64,000 nt of DNA from Blepharisma japonicum (lineage: Eukaryota > Ciliophora > Heterotrichea > Heterotrichida > Blepharismidae). The notes beneath the pieces are model-generated. The model did no database searches and was not told the origin of the DNA. It saw only the letters and a list, made by a program, of their open reading frames with translations. Position numbers and translations under genes: made by a program. How positions within the stretch are numbered: position 1 is the stretch's first letter; every line of letters starts with the position of its first letter. Of this stretch, positions 10,563-21,829 are shown one piece after another. The DNA lies in contig CATKHK010000081.1 in NCBI GenBank assembly GCA_949751835.1, positions 142,101 through 206,100 on the forward strand, read 5' to 3'.

Positions 10563-12275
10563 TTAATCTTCTCCTTTTGACTTAGGAGCACTCTGGTCCA
10601 TAAACTTTTGTAAGAATGACTTAAATCCTTTCCCGATCGAAGCATAAACCTCAACTGAAGGAGCCACAGTTTTTTCTTTGTCGTATTTAACAAGCTCATC
10701 AACATAATCACTATTAGTTTCTAAGCTATATAAGTCGGCGTTCATAAACTTCTTGTGAGTCATTCCTCCAAATACCAATACTTTTGTTCCATAAGTGCAC
10801 ATGCAGTGGCCTCATCTGCCTTCAGGTGCATTTCCATTGACTATAACGCTCTCCCAGGTAAGATGCTCTACATTAAAAATATGCAGGTCTCCTAAGCTAG
10901 ATTCGCCTGTTTCTTTGTACAATAAATCATTTCTCCCTCCAAAAATAAATAATTTTTCATTCATAGAGCATGCTGAGTGGCTATAACGCGGAGTTGGGAG
11001 TTTTCCAAAGGATTGGACTTCTGTTCAAACTAACTGACCATCACGCACATAAAGTCCATGAAGCGCATTTGTTGGGGTTCCTGTGCCATCTAGCCCTCCA
11101 AATAAATAAAAGCCGCTGTTCAATATATGTAATTCTTGCTTCATTTTCGATAAGCTCATCAAAATAAAGTCAAAATTCGCTTTCAATGCTTCATTGAAAA
11201 CTGCTGTGAACGTAGCATGAGACCGAGGCCCAGGATCTCCATAGACTTTTACTTCAGGAAGAGACCATTCTTTATCTTTTACATCGTAAATATATAGATC
11301 AGGCAATGCATGGGAAAGCTGGTCAACCCCTCCATAAACCAGCATGCTTTTTCCTAGCAAAGTGCAAGAGTGGTTTCTTCGCGGAGTAGGATTGGCTCCT
11401 CCTCCATGATATCGTTGTCAGTTCATGGTGTCTAGGCTTAAAACATACAATTTGTTTGAGCATCTTCTGATTCCTAAGTTCTGGCTATGTCCAGAACATC
11501 CACCAAAAGAAATAATTTTTCGCTTATATACAGCTAATGAGCATCCAAGTCTTCCGTTTGGAGAGTAATTTGAGTTTACCCTTCTTCATACTCCAGTTAT
11601 CATATCTAGCTCATGTAAGTCAGTGATTTTGCCTCTGGACTGTCCACCAAAAATATATATTTTTCTATTTATCACAAATAGTGAGCTTCCTTCACTTGAG
11701 TTTGGTTTTGATCCCATTGTCGCCTTTAGGCTTCAATGAACGATTTCCTCTTTTCTTTTTTTAAATTCATTTGTCTCATTCTCTTTAGCAGCTTGTTCAT
11801 CACTCAAAGCCATAGATCGCTTAGAGTTATTCTGAGGAAGAAAAAGAGATTGAATATTTCCCCTAGCAGCGAATTTATCTCCAAGCTGGTCTTGCAAGAT
11901 TTTAGTAATTGAGGCTGGTTTTTGACTGGACGATGGTAAAGAATTTCTTGTTTCCAAAGACCTAATCCACTGAAGGTTCTGCAAGCGATTAATATTTTCA
12001 TCAAATGTAGGACTTACAACTTTCCCTTGATCATTTAACGTTGATTTAAAATCATTTAGAAGTTCACGGGTTGGGCTTGTTTTTCCTGAAATTGAAGTAA
12101 AAGAGGGTTTTTGTGAATGGGGGTGAGGGGATTGTACAGGAGAAATTGGGACTCTAATTCTGAACTCTTTGCGAGATGTCACAAGAAGTTGCGTTTCTGG
12201 AGATGGTGTATATCGAACTAATCTGAATGGAACAACATCTCCTCCTTTCTTTTTTCTAAGAAGCGTTCTGTCCAT
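10563..12275 (-). CDS. kelch-repeat protein
   Basis: One 570-residue frame that reads through several TGA codons; with the standard code it falls into at least three pieces. Residues 1-180 are a basic, Ser/Pro-rich, probably disordered region. From about residue 185 to 510 there is a kelch propeller with at least five blades, visible as FGGQSRG, SFGGCSG, VYGGVDQ, LFGGLDG, FGGRNDL and VFGGMTH, each with downstream Trp and Tyr/Leu positions. The tail (about 60 residues) is charged. Kelch propellers are protein-binding platforms; no BTB, F-box or RING domain is present to specify a role. It ends about 150 bp from the converging membrane-protein gene. Confidence 0.88.
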
Positions 12276-12503
12276 ATTTAATAATTCTTATTTTTAAAAG
12301 ATTTTGATTTTTCAAATATATTCAGTAATTTATGCTGTTTAGCATCTTTATTATTTTTTATGATTGTTAAAGCATATTCGCTTTTTTTTTGTGAATTAAT
12401 TTAAATCTCAAAATATTAAATTTTATAAATTTATTGAAATGTGTTGATATTATAAATAAGATTTGGATGCAAAATTATGCAGTAAATCATTAAGAAAAAT
12501 ATT

Positions 12504-13160
12504 ATGGCTAGCCATAATATGTCACTCGCAAAGCCAAGTTTTCTCTCTCAACTACATCTCTTTCAGCAATATCAATTAAGCAAGCCAAAACTTCTAAAAT
12601 CTCATCACAGCAGTTCAAGTGCGATTTATAAATCATTGACACTCTTAGAGCCAATTCCAAAGAAAATGAGTGTAAAGCATGAAGATACTAAAAGAAGGAG
12701 TAAATCTGCTATAAAATCAAATTTCAACGACCATGAAAAACTGTTCGAAACTTTAAAAATCTCTAATTCAATTGAAAAATTACCGATTTATGGATTTTCA
12801 AGCCAAACAAAATTTCCGACTGATGAAATTAACCATCTTTCAAAGATGCGAAATAATATAAGAAAAGCTATTGGAGTGAGGCAGAAAGGATTTCCAAGTG
12901 TAAAACTCAAAAAAAAGCTTAGAATCGTTGGAAAAGTTGATACAACCCTGGTGAGTATTTCCAAAAAAATATTCAATATCAAGAATCATACAAATTGTAT
13001 AGAAAAAGAGTTGAAATCGATAAATAACCCCAAATATGTGTCTCATAATATGACCAATATGTCTATAAGCGCAAAAGTGCCTTTTTTAATGCAAGAGGTA
13101 CCTTCTTCAAGTGTATCAGACATTGAAGATGATGTATATTTTAAATCGATATATAATTAA
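12504..13160 (+). CDS. hypothetical basic protein
   Basis: A 218-residue protein of unknown function, uninterrupted by TGA or introns. It is rich in Ser, Lys and Asn, with a strongly basic middle (MRNNIRKAIGVRQKG and VKLKKKLRIVGKVD) and an acidic end (SDIEDDVYF). No membrane segment, signal peptide or known motif is visible. It is divergently arranged with the kelch gene, sharing a 230-bp AT-rich upstream region. Confidence 0.6.
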   Translation: MASHNMSLAKPSFLSQLHLFQQYQLSKPKLLKSHHSSSSAIYKSLTLLEPIPKKMSVKHEDTKRRSKSAIKSNFNDHEKLFETLKISNSIEKLPIYGFSSQTKFPTDEINHLSKMRNNIRKAIGVRQKGFPSVKLKKKLRIVGKVDTTLVSISKKIFNIKNHTNCIEKELKSINNPKYVSHNMTNMSISAKVPFLMQEVPSSSVSDIEDDVYFKSIYN

Positions 13161-13181
13161 TTTCTGTTTAGATGAATAGTA

Positions 13182-14102
13182 TTAGATAAATGGAGATTTA
13201 ATTGCATCATCACTTGCAGCTCGAATCAGAGACATCAACCCGACTTTTCCTCTTTGATAGCCAATATAGCCCATGTACACAAGTCCAGCTGCAACAAACA
13301 CATCTACTCCTACAATCACACAAATTTGGATTAGCGCAAATCTATCAACTGTATCCCCTGGAGACATTGCGATCACAATTAAGAAGTAAAGCTTTATTCC
13401 CAGGCAAATAGGAGTTAATATCAAAAATGCAAGCAAAACCTTCATCTTTTCCTGGGTTGTCTAAATAAAAATTACAGCTAAAATACCCACAAATGAGTAG
13501 CATATCATTATAAAATAAAAAACTCCACACAAAACGAGACCTCCAAGCCTAAAACTGCTTCAATCAGCAAGAATATAATAAACAAAGGTCCCTGCTGTTA
13601 ATGTATATAATAAAAAGTCAACTTTTATGACTGATACAAAGGTTTCATATAATTTGAATGCTTTTTCTTTAATTTTCTGCGTCTGTAAATCATTTGTGAT
13701 TCTATGCGTGAATCTTTTATAGGCGAAATAGAAGGAGAAAAAATAAAAAGCTTGGGAAATGCTAAGGACCAAAATTGAGACAAGCGTCAAAGTCATATAG
13801 TTAGAGTGCATTATCGTTTGATAAATCCCATGGAAGCTAAGAATTGATGATATTATCATAAACGCTAATAATTCAAACGAATTTTCTTTTACAAGAGAAT
13901 GCCATGCAAAGTATATTGTGCCTACCATCAAAACTAAGATTGAGAAAATATAAAATAAGAACTGTGAAGAGGAATCGTTGTAGATGAATACAATGAGAGT
14001 TACCAGGAAAATGAGCTCAAGAACTAGTGTGGTTAGTAGTGCGCATGTGATTCTTTCAGCAATCTTTTCTTTCCAAGTGATTTTTACGTCTAAGGTCTCC
14101 AT
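13182..14102 (-). CDS. hypothetical multi-pass membrane protein (one 15-nt intron)
   Basis: Exons 14102-13476 and 13460-13182 on the minus strand give 301 residues; TGA codes for Trp at 13560-13562. About eight hydrophobic helices are spread over most of the length (for example TCALLTTLVLELIFLVTLIV near residue 20 and FLILTPICLGIKLYFLI near 220), with a short cytosolic loop carrying Lys and Thr near residue 135. I do not recognise the family. The intron ends in an in-frame TAG, which explains why the two halves look like separate genes. Confidence 0.75.
13461..13475 (-). other. 15-nt intron
   Basis: On the minus strand it reads GTAATTTTTATTTAG. Splicing joins VGILA to TTQEKMKVLL and removes a TAG. 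Confidence 0.9.
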
Positions 14103-14423
14103 TTATTAAGTTAACTCGTTATTGTTGCATAATTAAAATACTTTCTATTTAGAAAATATAAGATTGCGATATATTATTCTCTGGAGTCGTATTAAGATTA
14201 ATCAAATACTTAGATAAAATTATAAGCTAATCCTACTCATATTATAATATATATGGATTATTTAACAAGTGAGTTACATAACATTACAATAGATAGTCTA
14301 GCAGTTAAGAGAGTTTGCTATGATTTTAGCTGCTAATTCAATTCATTAGAAGCAGATTTGATTTACATAATATAAAAATTATTGTTTTTATATATCTCTA
14401 TCAAGAGAAATAGCTTAAATTTA
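14103..14423. other. AT-rich intergenic region
   Basis: 321 bp between two minus-strand genes, so it should hold the promoter of the membrane-protein gene and the 3' end of the HIBCH-like gene. I see no ORF, clear repeat or RNA gene. Confidence 0.5.
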
Positions 14424-15476
14424 TTAAAGTCTCGGGAGCTCTAATTTTCTTCCTTCTTCATTTATAAAATAAGGCCTTATTGTAGTGTCACCTATACTGG
14501 TAATTTTATCAGGAACCCAGCCTACTTCATGCTTATTTTTCGCTATTAGCTTATTTTTTACTGCATTTCTGAAGTTCTCAGCCCTATGATGTATAAGCTG
14601 TGATGCTAAATTATATTCCATAATAAAAGACTCTCTATAAGTAATATGCCTTCCTCTTCTAAAAGCTTCCTGCGCAATTACCAATGATAATGGGCAAACA
14701 ATTTTCATTCTTTCCAATGTTTTCAAGCTTCATTCAGTCCCTATTTCTCTTAATCTGTACATAATATATTCAATCCCTAAATAAGTGTTAAAACAATATA
14801 CCAAGTCTTTTAAATCTGGCCATAATTTTGACTTATTTTTATCAGGCTCCCTGTGATATTTTTCGAGGGTTGGTTTTAAAATCCCTGTTTCATACATTTC
14901 ATTGATGACTCTATCTATATTTTCTTCTATATAAAATTCTGATATACCAAATAAATAGCAGTCAACTCCATTGAGCCTTTCTCCTGTAAGTGATAAATAT
15001 AAGCCTAATTCTGGAGGATTTATTCTGCTTAAATGATAAGAGGCCCCGATATCAGGGATAAATCCTATAGTCACTTCTGGCATAGCCCATAATGTATTTG
15101 GGGTAGAAACTCTGATGGAGGATGACCAAGACAGCCCAACCCCTCCTCCAAACGTAATTCCACTCATAAATGCAATTCTCTCAGTTGGTAATAATGATGT
15201 AAAATAAGTGAGTTTATAAATTGTCTCAAATGCGATCTCTGGATTTATTTCACCTTTGGTCATTGCGACAATGTCAGCTCCTGCACTAAAAGCTCGACCC
15301 TTGCCTGAGATAACCAAATTTAAATTTTCATCTTTTGCTTTTTTGACTAAATAATGCATAGTGTTGAGCATCTCCATGTTGACAGAATTCAGAGATTCTG
15401 GTCGGTTGATTTTGATAAATAGTGTGTTATGCCTTTGATTGTAAAGAATTAAAGGACTGCATTGAACAGATGCCAT
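14424..15476 (-). CDS. 3-hydroxyisobutyryl-CoA hydrolase / enoyl-CoA hydratase family protein
   Basis: 350 residues with one TGA-encoded Trp. The crotonase fold is clear: INRPESLNSVNMEML near the start, the oxyanion block ISGKGRAFSAGADI, GITFGGGVGLS and MPEVTIGFIPDIGASY. The last motif has the Glu and Asp found in 3-hydroxyisobutyryl-CoA hydrolases (HIBCH), which act in mitochondrial valine degradation, and the extra C-terminal helical part also fits HIBCH better than simple hydratases. No convincing mitochondrial targeting peptide is visible at the N-terminus, so location is open. A related plant-type CHY or hydratase role is the main alternative. Confidence 0.85.
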
Positions 15477-15691
15477 GTTAATTACAAAAAATTGTTTACG
15501 TCATTATGTGTATCTTAAGTTAAATTTTAAATTGGCGAAAAATTAAATTAAATTTTCTTAAAAAGTTTTCTTTTTATCTTTAATTATTAATAGAATAAAT
15601 TGAAAAATCATTGTAAGCTTTAAGCAAATACAATTAACGATCTCTGTTGCAAATCAGCCCGCAGACTGACAAAAATTATATATAATTAAAA

Positions 15692-15964
15692 ATGATGAAT
15701 ATTGATATTGAAGATCAAGTTTCAGATCTTCATTTATGAGAGAAGAGGAAATTGCTAAAAATGCTACTTACTGAACTCAATCTCTGGAGTAAAAAATTTT
15801 CAACTTGATCCTTTATGAAAGCCAATCGACTTTTTCAAAACGTTTTTGATAGTGAGGTCTTAGAAACAATTCTAAGAAATTCATGAAGATATTACACTAA
15901 GGAGTCATCAGAGAAACAGAAAATTCAAGATAATTCTGAAATTGATATATTTAATGAAGAGTAA
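15692..15964 (+). CDS. possible small gene or decayed gene (90 codons to a TAA)
   Basis: An ATG at 15692 opens a frame with several TGA-Trp codons (LHLWEKRKLLKMLLTEL). It meets TAA at 15962 and then stays open for another 49 codons to TAG at 16112, with coding-like composition (ADNISLEAPHASS). No 15- or 16-nt GT-AG intron would remove the TAA. Either the gene is 90 residues long or the TAA replaces a CAA and this is a recent pseudogene. No family is recognised. Confidence 0.35.
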
Positions 15965-16183
15965 TCACAGTTAAACGCTCAAGAAACTAAAGCAGATAAT
16001 ATATCACTTGAAGCTCCCCATGCGTCCAGCACCCTCACAGTAACTTCCATATCAAAACCCAAATCCCTCAACTTCAGCGCTTTTGTACATAACTGGAAAA
16101 TATGATGGCAATAGCAAAGATAATTTGATAAGAAATTTTCACGTGCAAGTCATATTTTGCATATAGGCTGAAATTTAAATTAA

Positions 16184-17530
16184 TTATATTTTCTTTACAA
16201 AACTTTCTATAGCTTTAAGAGCAGCATTTGGATCTTTTACTCTAAGGATATTATAAACCCTTTCTAAAAATTGACCATCAACACTTTTCTTAAGAGCCAT
16301 GTACTCTTCAAATAATCTTATTAGCCATCTTCATATTTGATGAGGAGTTGGGGCTTTCAAAAATGCTCCTTCAGGTGAAAACTGAATTATTAAATTTTCA
16401 ATTTTTTGGTAAAGCTCATTTATTTGTTTTTGCTTTTCTATTTCTTTTAGCATTTGAGTAATTTTAGGATAAATTTTCTTGGGATCGGAAACCCCTAATG
16501 CTAAGGATAGATCTTCGCAGATTTCACATTTAGAAGATTTATTATTATTCATTTTTTCTGAAAGCTCATCTATCTTTTCTTTTAAAGCTTCAATCTCATT
16601 TGCAGATTTATTATATTCATATTGCGCCTTTACAGTTCTTTCATTAATATAGCTTTGCTCTCTATTTTTTTCTTTTTCTTCAAAAATTTGTTCAGTTAGC
16701 TCATTAATATCCTTTTTAAGCTTTTCTATTATTTTTTCTTTTTCTTGATTAATTATATGAAGTTCATCAACAGTTTTCATCAAAACAGAATTTTCTTTCC
16801 TCAAAGAATTTGCATCGTTTACACGAAAACTGTCTTGGCTAAATTGATATTCTTCCTTTTCTTTATTTAATTTCAAAATTTCTGCATTCTTGTCTTGGAT
16901 TTGTTTTCTTAGCTCATAAATTGCATCTAAATTTTCGAATCCTGTCTTCATTTCTAGCTGAATCTTTAAGTCGCTAATTTGAGTTAAATATTCCTTTTCT
17001 TTAAAATTAGCCTGCTCAATCATCAGATTTAAATTCAAAATTTCATGGTTTTTTTGGTGTAATTGATCATTTATTAATTCTAATTCTTTTGCATATCCTT
17101 CTTTTACGGAAGTTATATACTCATTTTCTCTTTGAATATCTGGTTGCTTTTGTTCTAATTTATTCTGCAAGTCTTCTATATTAGCATATAACTCATTTTG
17201 CAGCGCTGACATTTCCCCTAATAATTGATCTTTGCTTGCTATTCGATTTTCTAAATTTTCGCATCTTTTTCGTTCATAATCTAAAAGCATTGTAAGTTCA
17301 CGAATATCACTTTTAGGGCTTCTATTTGCTTCTTCTGATAAGAGACTTTCACTTCGAAAGCTCACACCTTTCAAGTTTGAAGGTAGGGCATCTGAAAGGC
17401 GGGAATCATTAATGTCTTCATCAATTGTGTAATCCTAAATAATAATTACTTCTTCTACAAGTGAGGTTCCTAACTTATTCAAAGTCGCACGTAATGATGC
17501 GATTTTTTCCTCAAGCTTTGTTTCGTTCAT
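16184..17530 (-). CDS. coiled-coil protein, possibly centrosomal (CEP70-like)
   Basis: Exon 1 is 17530-17450 and exon 2 is 17434-16184, joined across a 15-nt intron, for 443 residues. TGA at 16331-16333 is Trp, and the frame then continues 48 more codons beyond the standard-code stop. Residues 60-330 are continuous coiled coil rich in Glu, Lys and Gln. The last 110 residues are globular, with a Cys pair (SKCEICEDL), the block GVSDPKKIYPKITQML and the segment WRWLIRLFEEYMALKK. That arrangement loosely resembles CEP70, a centrosomal/basal-body protein, but the match is weak. Confidence 0.7.
17435..17449 (-). other. 15-nt intron
   Basis: Reads GTAATTATTATTTAG on the minus strand; phase 0 after 27 codons of the coiled-coil gene; removes an in-frame TAG. 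Confidence 0.9.
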
Positions 17531-17610
17531 TATTTATTTAAATAATATTAATATGAGATTGGCTCGGGTGCTGTATTTTAATTAAAATTGCTTCATATTA
17601 AATAAGTTAG

Positions 17611-17943
17611 TTAAAATTTATAAAGTGAATTTCTTTCAAATATAATATTACCTTCTTTGTATTTTTCTTCTTGTTTGGCTGCTCAAATGTATTTTCATCC
17701 CATTTTTCTTTCACAATTTTCGCAATAAACATAAGAAATTTCGTGAAGCCCTGTTAGTAGCTCTTTCCTCTTTGTATCTCCATAATAAACGTTAAAAGCA
17801 TTACTAAATAAATAAGCTCGACAACTACCAGATGTGAAGTTTTTTGATATAAGATGATCTTTACTTGATAAATGACATCTACAGTATTTGCATTTATAAA
17901 TATACTTTGAGGAATCTATATATTCAAGATATCTTTTGCCCAT
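17611..17943 (-). CDS. Yippee-family zinc-binding protein
   Basis: 110 residues. The Yippee domain fills the protein: first Cys pair YKCKYCRCHLSSKDHLISK, the RAYLFSNAFNV core, LLTGLHEI, and the second Cys pair VYCENCERKMGWKY, followed by KYKEGN near the end. The Trp in GWKY is TGA, and a second TGA follows three residues later. Yippee proteins are small conserved zinc-binding proteins linked in animals to growth control and to the CTLH ubiquitin-ligase complex. The ATG at 17941-17943 is used; the TTG start farther upstream is not supported. Confidence 0.92.
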
Positions 17944-18201
17944 TATATATTTTTTGAAAAATATCAATCTATAAAAATATTTTCATAGCCAGAATAATAC
18001 AAATAATAAAGCCCCTCAAATTTTTTATTTAGATAGAATATTTTAATAGATTATAATATGATTTATATCCCCAAAGAATTTCACATTTCCTTAATGATTA
18101 TTGTTTAACAAGATAAATCAGACTCTTATTGGTTCACTCAATGAATCATTCAGTAAGTTGTAACTCTGATGAATTAAGCTCCTTTGCTTTGTATTATTTA
18201 A

Positions 18202-18702
18202 ATGGGTGCAGTTATGGCATCTCGCCAAAAAAAGCAAAGAGTATGAATAACTTAGACAGCTAAAGCTATAGAAGCAATTATTACAGATGATCCATATTTT
18301 CCTTTCAACCATGAAGACATCAAAATATCTCTTGAAGCCGTAATGAAGAAATAGAATAATTGAACGCTTTTGCACTTAGCTGTTTGGCTGAATAAACCAA
18401 TTGCACTAAAAAAATTGTTGGAATTAAAGCCTAACCTTGATGCTATAGATTCTAATTGTGAAACACCTATTCAATTAGCCCTGATTACTCAAAATGACAA
18501 TATTTATCGAATTTTAAAAGAAGCAGGGGCAAATGATAATAAAAAGGGTATTCCAAACGAAACTTTAGCAGATATTGATCTTCTTGGGGACCATACTAAA
18601 AAAATTGAAGTTCAAGCAACACCAACAGGAAAAACACCTAAAGCAGTAGTTTTGACCAAAAATGGGAATTTTTTCAGTGTTGAAACAGAAGGAGTTAATT
18701 AG
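18202..18702 (+). CDS. small ankyrin-repeat protein (two 15-nt introns)
   Basis: Exons 18202-18240, 18256-18339 and 18355-18702 give 156 residues. After splicing the middle reads NNWTLLHLAVWLNKPIALK and DSNCETPIQLALITQNDN, which are two ankyrin repeats with the TLLHLA and TPIQLA helices. The N-terminus is short and basic (SRQKKQR) and the C-terminus is Thr/Gly-rich and probably disordered. Ankyrin repeats bind partner proteins; nothing here names the partner. Both introns contain in-frame stops, so the gene is invisible as a single ORF in raw sequence. Confidence 0.82.
18241..18255 (+). other. 15-nt intron
   Basis: GTATGAATAACTTAG; phase 0 after 13 codons of the ankyrin gene; removes an in-frame TAG. 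Confidence 0.9.
18340..18354 (+). other. 15-nt intron
   Basis: GTAATGAAGAAATAG; phase 0 between ISLEA and NNWTLLH; its removal restores the first ankyrin helix. Confidence 0.9.
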
Positions 18703-18968
18703 ATGATTCTAATTTACAGCTAAATGTATATGTTGAATAATATTTTGAGGTCGATTTTATATTAAAATTAATTTTGAGAGATTTGAGCATTTTATTTATA
18801 AATTTCATTGCATTGAGGAGTTTCACTATATTTATAAGCAAATAAAAATATATTACGATGTTTTTTTAATTTTTTATCGATTATACATAATTAATTTTCT
18901 TTATTTGGCAAAAAATTAAAGAATATTAACCTTGCAATTTGGATTAACCTAATAAACTGATTTCCAAT

Positions 18969-21383
18969 ATGTCATTTGATCTAAATAGACTTTTCAATTA
19001 CTCAGATTTAACTAAAGTACTCGAATGGATTATCACCCAAATTAAATCACAAGAAAACCACATTAAAGATATAAAAGCAGCTCAAGCTGTTTTTCAAACA
19101 AAATCCGAAGATATGGACAGCTCAATTAAAATAATTCAAGAAAAATGCATAACCTTTGAAGAAGGCCTTGAAACGATAAATAAAATTTCTGATAAATTGG
19201 CATCATGAAGCGAAAGATTTAGGGTTCTTGACGAAAAAAACTTCCAATTTTCCATCGACATTGAAAATTTAAAAAATTCATTCGAAGCAAGTATTGATGA
19301 AATAAAGCTAGAAGGAAGGAGAAATTATGAAAAAATTTCTAACGAATTGAGAAGAGAAATTGCAATAAAAATTTCAGAAACTGATAAAGGATTTACTAAC
19401 CAAGTTGCAAGGACAATTGATGAAATTGATAAGCTTAGAAATGACTTACATTTCGCAACTGACAGAGTAAATGAAGTAGCTGACCACGCAAATGTGATGG
19501 AGCCTGTTACCACCCCTATCGATGTAAATCCTACAATGTCGAGACGCCCTTCTATTAGAAGAGGCGATATAAGGAGCAATACAATTGCAGCAGAAGTCCC
19601 AATAAGTCATTTTCATGCTTTAAGCAGCAGAGTTACAGCTCTAGAAGGCAAATATAATAATTATTTCGAAGCTCAAGGGGCTAGAGAAATCCGAAACATT
19701 CTAAAAGTTGATGATTTAAACTTAAAAGATAAAAGAGTTATGGACGATGTCGCAATAGAAGTTCAAGAAAGATATGATAAATTAGTAGAAGAAATGAGAT
19801 CTCTTAAAATCTTGCTTGAGGCTAGTAACTCAGATATGGTCCATGAAGATTCTGATAGTGAAAAAGCTCCAAAGTCCAAAAAATATTTATCAATAATTGA
19901 CAGAATATTTAAATTAGAAAGATCCAGCAAGGAAACCAAAAGATTTAAAGATAATTTCGAAAAAATATCGAAAAGTATCGAAGAGCACCACAAGTGAATT
20001 AGAGAAATTAAAGAATCCCAAGAAACGAACCATGATGTCATTAAAATCATAGAGACCAATGACCCTCCAGCATCTGAAATCCCTCATCTTTTACGTCCCC
20101 GAAGTGGAAGCTTTGACATTTCATCTTTAACTTCATCTTTATCCAGGCATGAAGAAATCATCGATTTTATATATAAAACCCTTCCTACATTAGCCACAAA
20201 AATTGAGGTAGAAGAAATAATCAATTCAACTAGCCTAAAAATCAAAGATGCAGCGAAACATCAAACTATTCCTGAAGAAGTGACTGATAAACTTAATGAA
20301 TTTGAACAAAGGCTTAATGGATTTTGAAAAGAAAGCAAAGATTTTTTAGAAGCTTTTGCCAAAATAGAAGCATGGAGAAAAGATATAGAAAATAATTTTA
20401 ATTATATTTCCGACGTAAAAATAAGCACAATAGAGCAGAGACTGTTGAATTTTGAAATAAGTCATAATAGAAGAGGAAGCGAGGAAAACGAAAAAATGGT
20501 GAAAGAAGTACAAAACACTTTTTCGGCTGAAAGTGAACAGTATTTCCGCAGTATGATTGTAGGACTAAGAACTGATATTGTGAAGCTAAAAGACTCAGTA
20601 GAACATGTGAAAAAAGATATAGAGAATGAAAAAAACCTTTTTCATATTGATATTGAAACTGCGATAGATGAAATGCAAGATCCAAACAACACAAGCAAAA
20701 TTATTACCACACTTAAAAAGCACGGGAATGCTATAAGATTTCTAGCAAATAGACTAGCGCCAGGCAGTGATGATAAAATTTTTAAAATTTATGAAGCTAA
20801 TGCCCAATTAAACTATTTAGAAGAGCTTAAAAAAGAAATGAAAGAAATGCTCAACAAGCAGGAAAACTCTAAAAGCCTGTCTAGTAAAGAAGTAGAATTA
20901 ATGCAAGAAATATATACAATGCTTGATTCAAAAATAAGCAAGCAGGAGCTAGGAAAGAAGGTAGATAAAGCAGAAATGCAAAGGATTTATAGGTTGTTGA
21001 AGAATCGAATTGATGATGTGGCGAATAATATGAAAAAGAATGAATTGACTTCTAGTAGAGGAGAAGATGCATTTTTCTCTAAAAAAAGATTGGATATGGA
21101 ATGTGCTTCTTGCGGACAATTTTTACCAGAAAAAGTGGATCAGCAAAGGTGATATTATGAATCGTGGAATCGTTTTCCTGCAAATAAAACTTCTTCATTT
21201 GGGCCTGGGTTTTCCAAAATATTAAATTCGCTTGTTATGAGCCCAACTGGGTCATTTGGGCTTCCAACAAAGAGATGTGAGTCAACTACACCTGACATGT
21301 TTCATACAGGGACAAGCACAGCAGTTCCTGCTTCTCGAAAAAATGCAATTAAAAGAAAAAAATTGCCGACTATGAATCTTTAA
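18969..21383 (+). CDS. large coiled-coil protein with C-terminal Cys pair
   Basis: 804 residues in one frame with five or so TGA-Trp codons and no intron. Most of the protein is broken coiled coil with short Ser-rich breaks. Near residue 700 a CASCGQFL motif follows a helical segment (KKVDKAEMQRIYRLL), and the end is Ser/Thr/Pro-rich and basic. The order helical repeat, K(V/A)DK motif, then C-x-x-C resembles the C-terminal part of QRICH2-type (DUF4795) ciliary proteins. That is a tentative reading; a structural cytoskeletal role is the safe inference. Confidence 0.75.
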
Positions 21384-21829
21384 TTTTCGATTAAAAATTA
21401 ATTGATTACAATATAATAGGGAACATTTTTAATATAATTAAAAAAGGCTATAAAAGTATTCCCAAAAAAGAGCATACTTGTAAAGCTATGCCAGCTGATG
21501 TATTCCAATTAATATAAAATAATTATTGGAAAGCCTTAGCATAAACTAAAGATATAAAGAAATAAAAGGGTAATTTTTTCAATTAAAAGAGTTTATTTAT
21601 CGATTATGCTACTCTGAATAATATTATCAGATAGATCACATTTGCAAGAATTAAAATATTCGATATATAGCAAAATTTTTCTAAAAAGCTTTTCAAAAAT
21701 ATAAATCTATAATTTTGCAGAAAATAAAGGGTAATTATAATATTTATTTTATTTAGAATTTTAAACATTTTACTCTTTTTGCCATTCCAGCAGATTTTCA
21801 GTAACTTAATTTCGTTATAAAATTAAACT
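21384..21829. other. AT-rich intergenic region
   Basis: 446 bp between two plus-strand genes. It contains A/T runs only; I see no ORF, repeat or RNA gene, and no clear promoter word. Confidence 0.5.

Noticed and set aside
14280-14360. Possible tRNA-like stretch
   Set aside because: No convincing acceptor stem or T-loop sequence could be formed.
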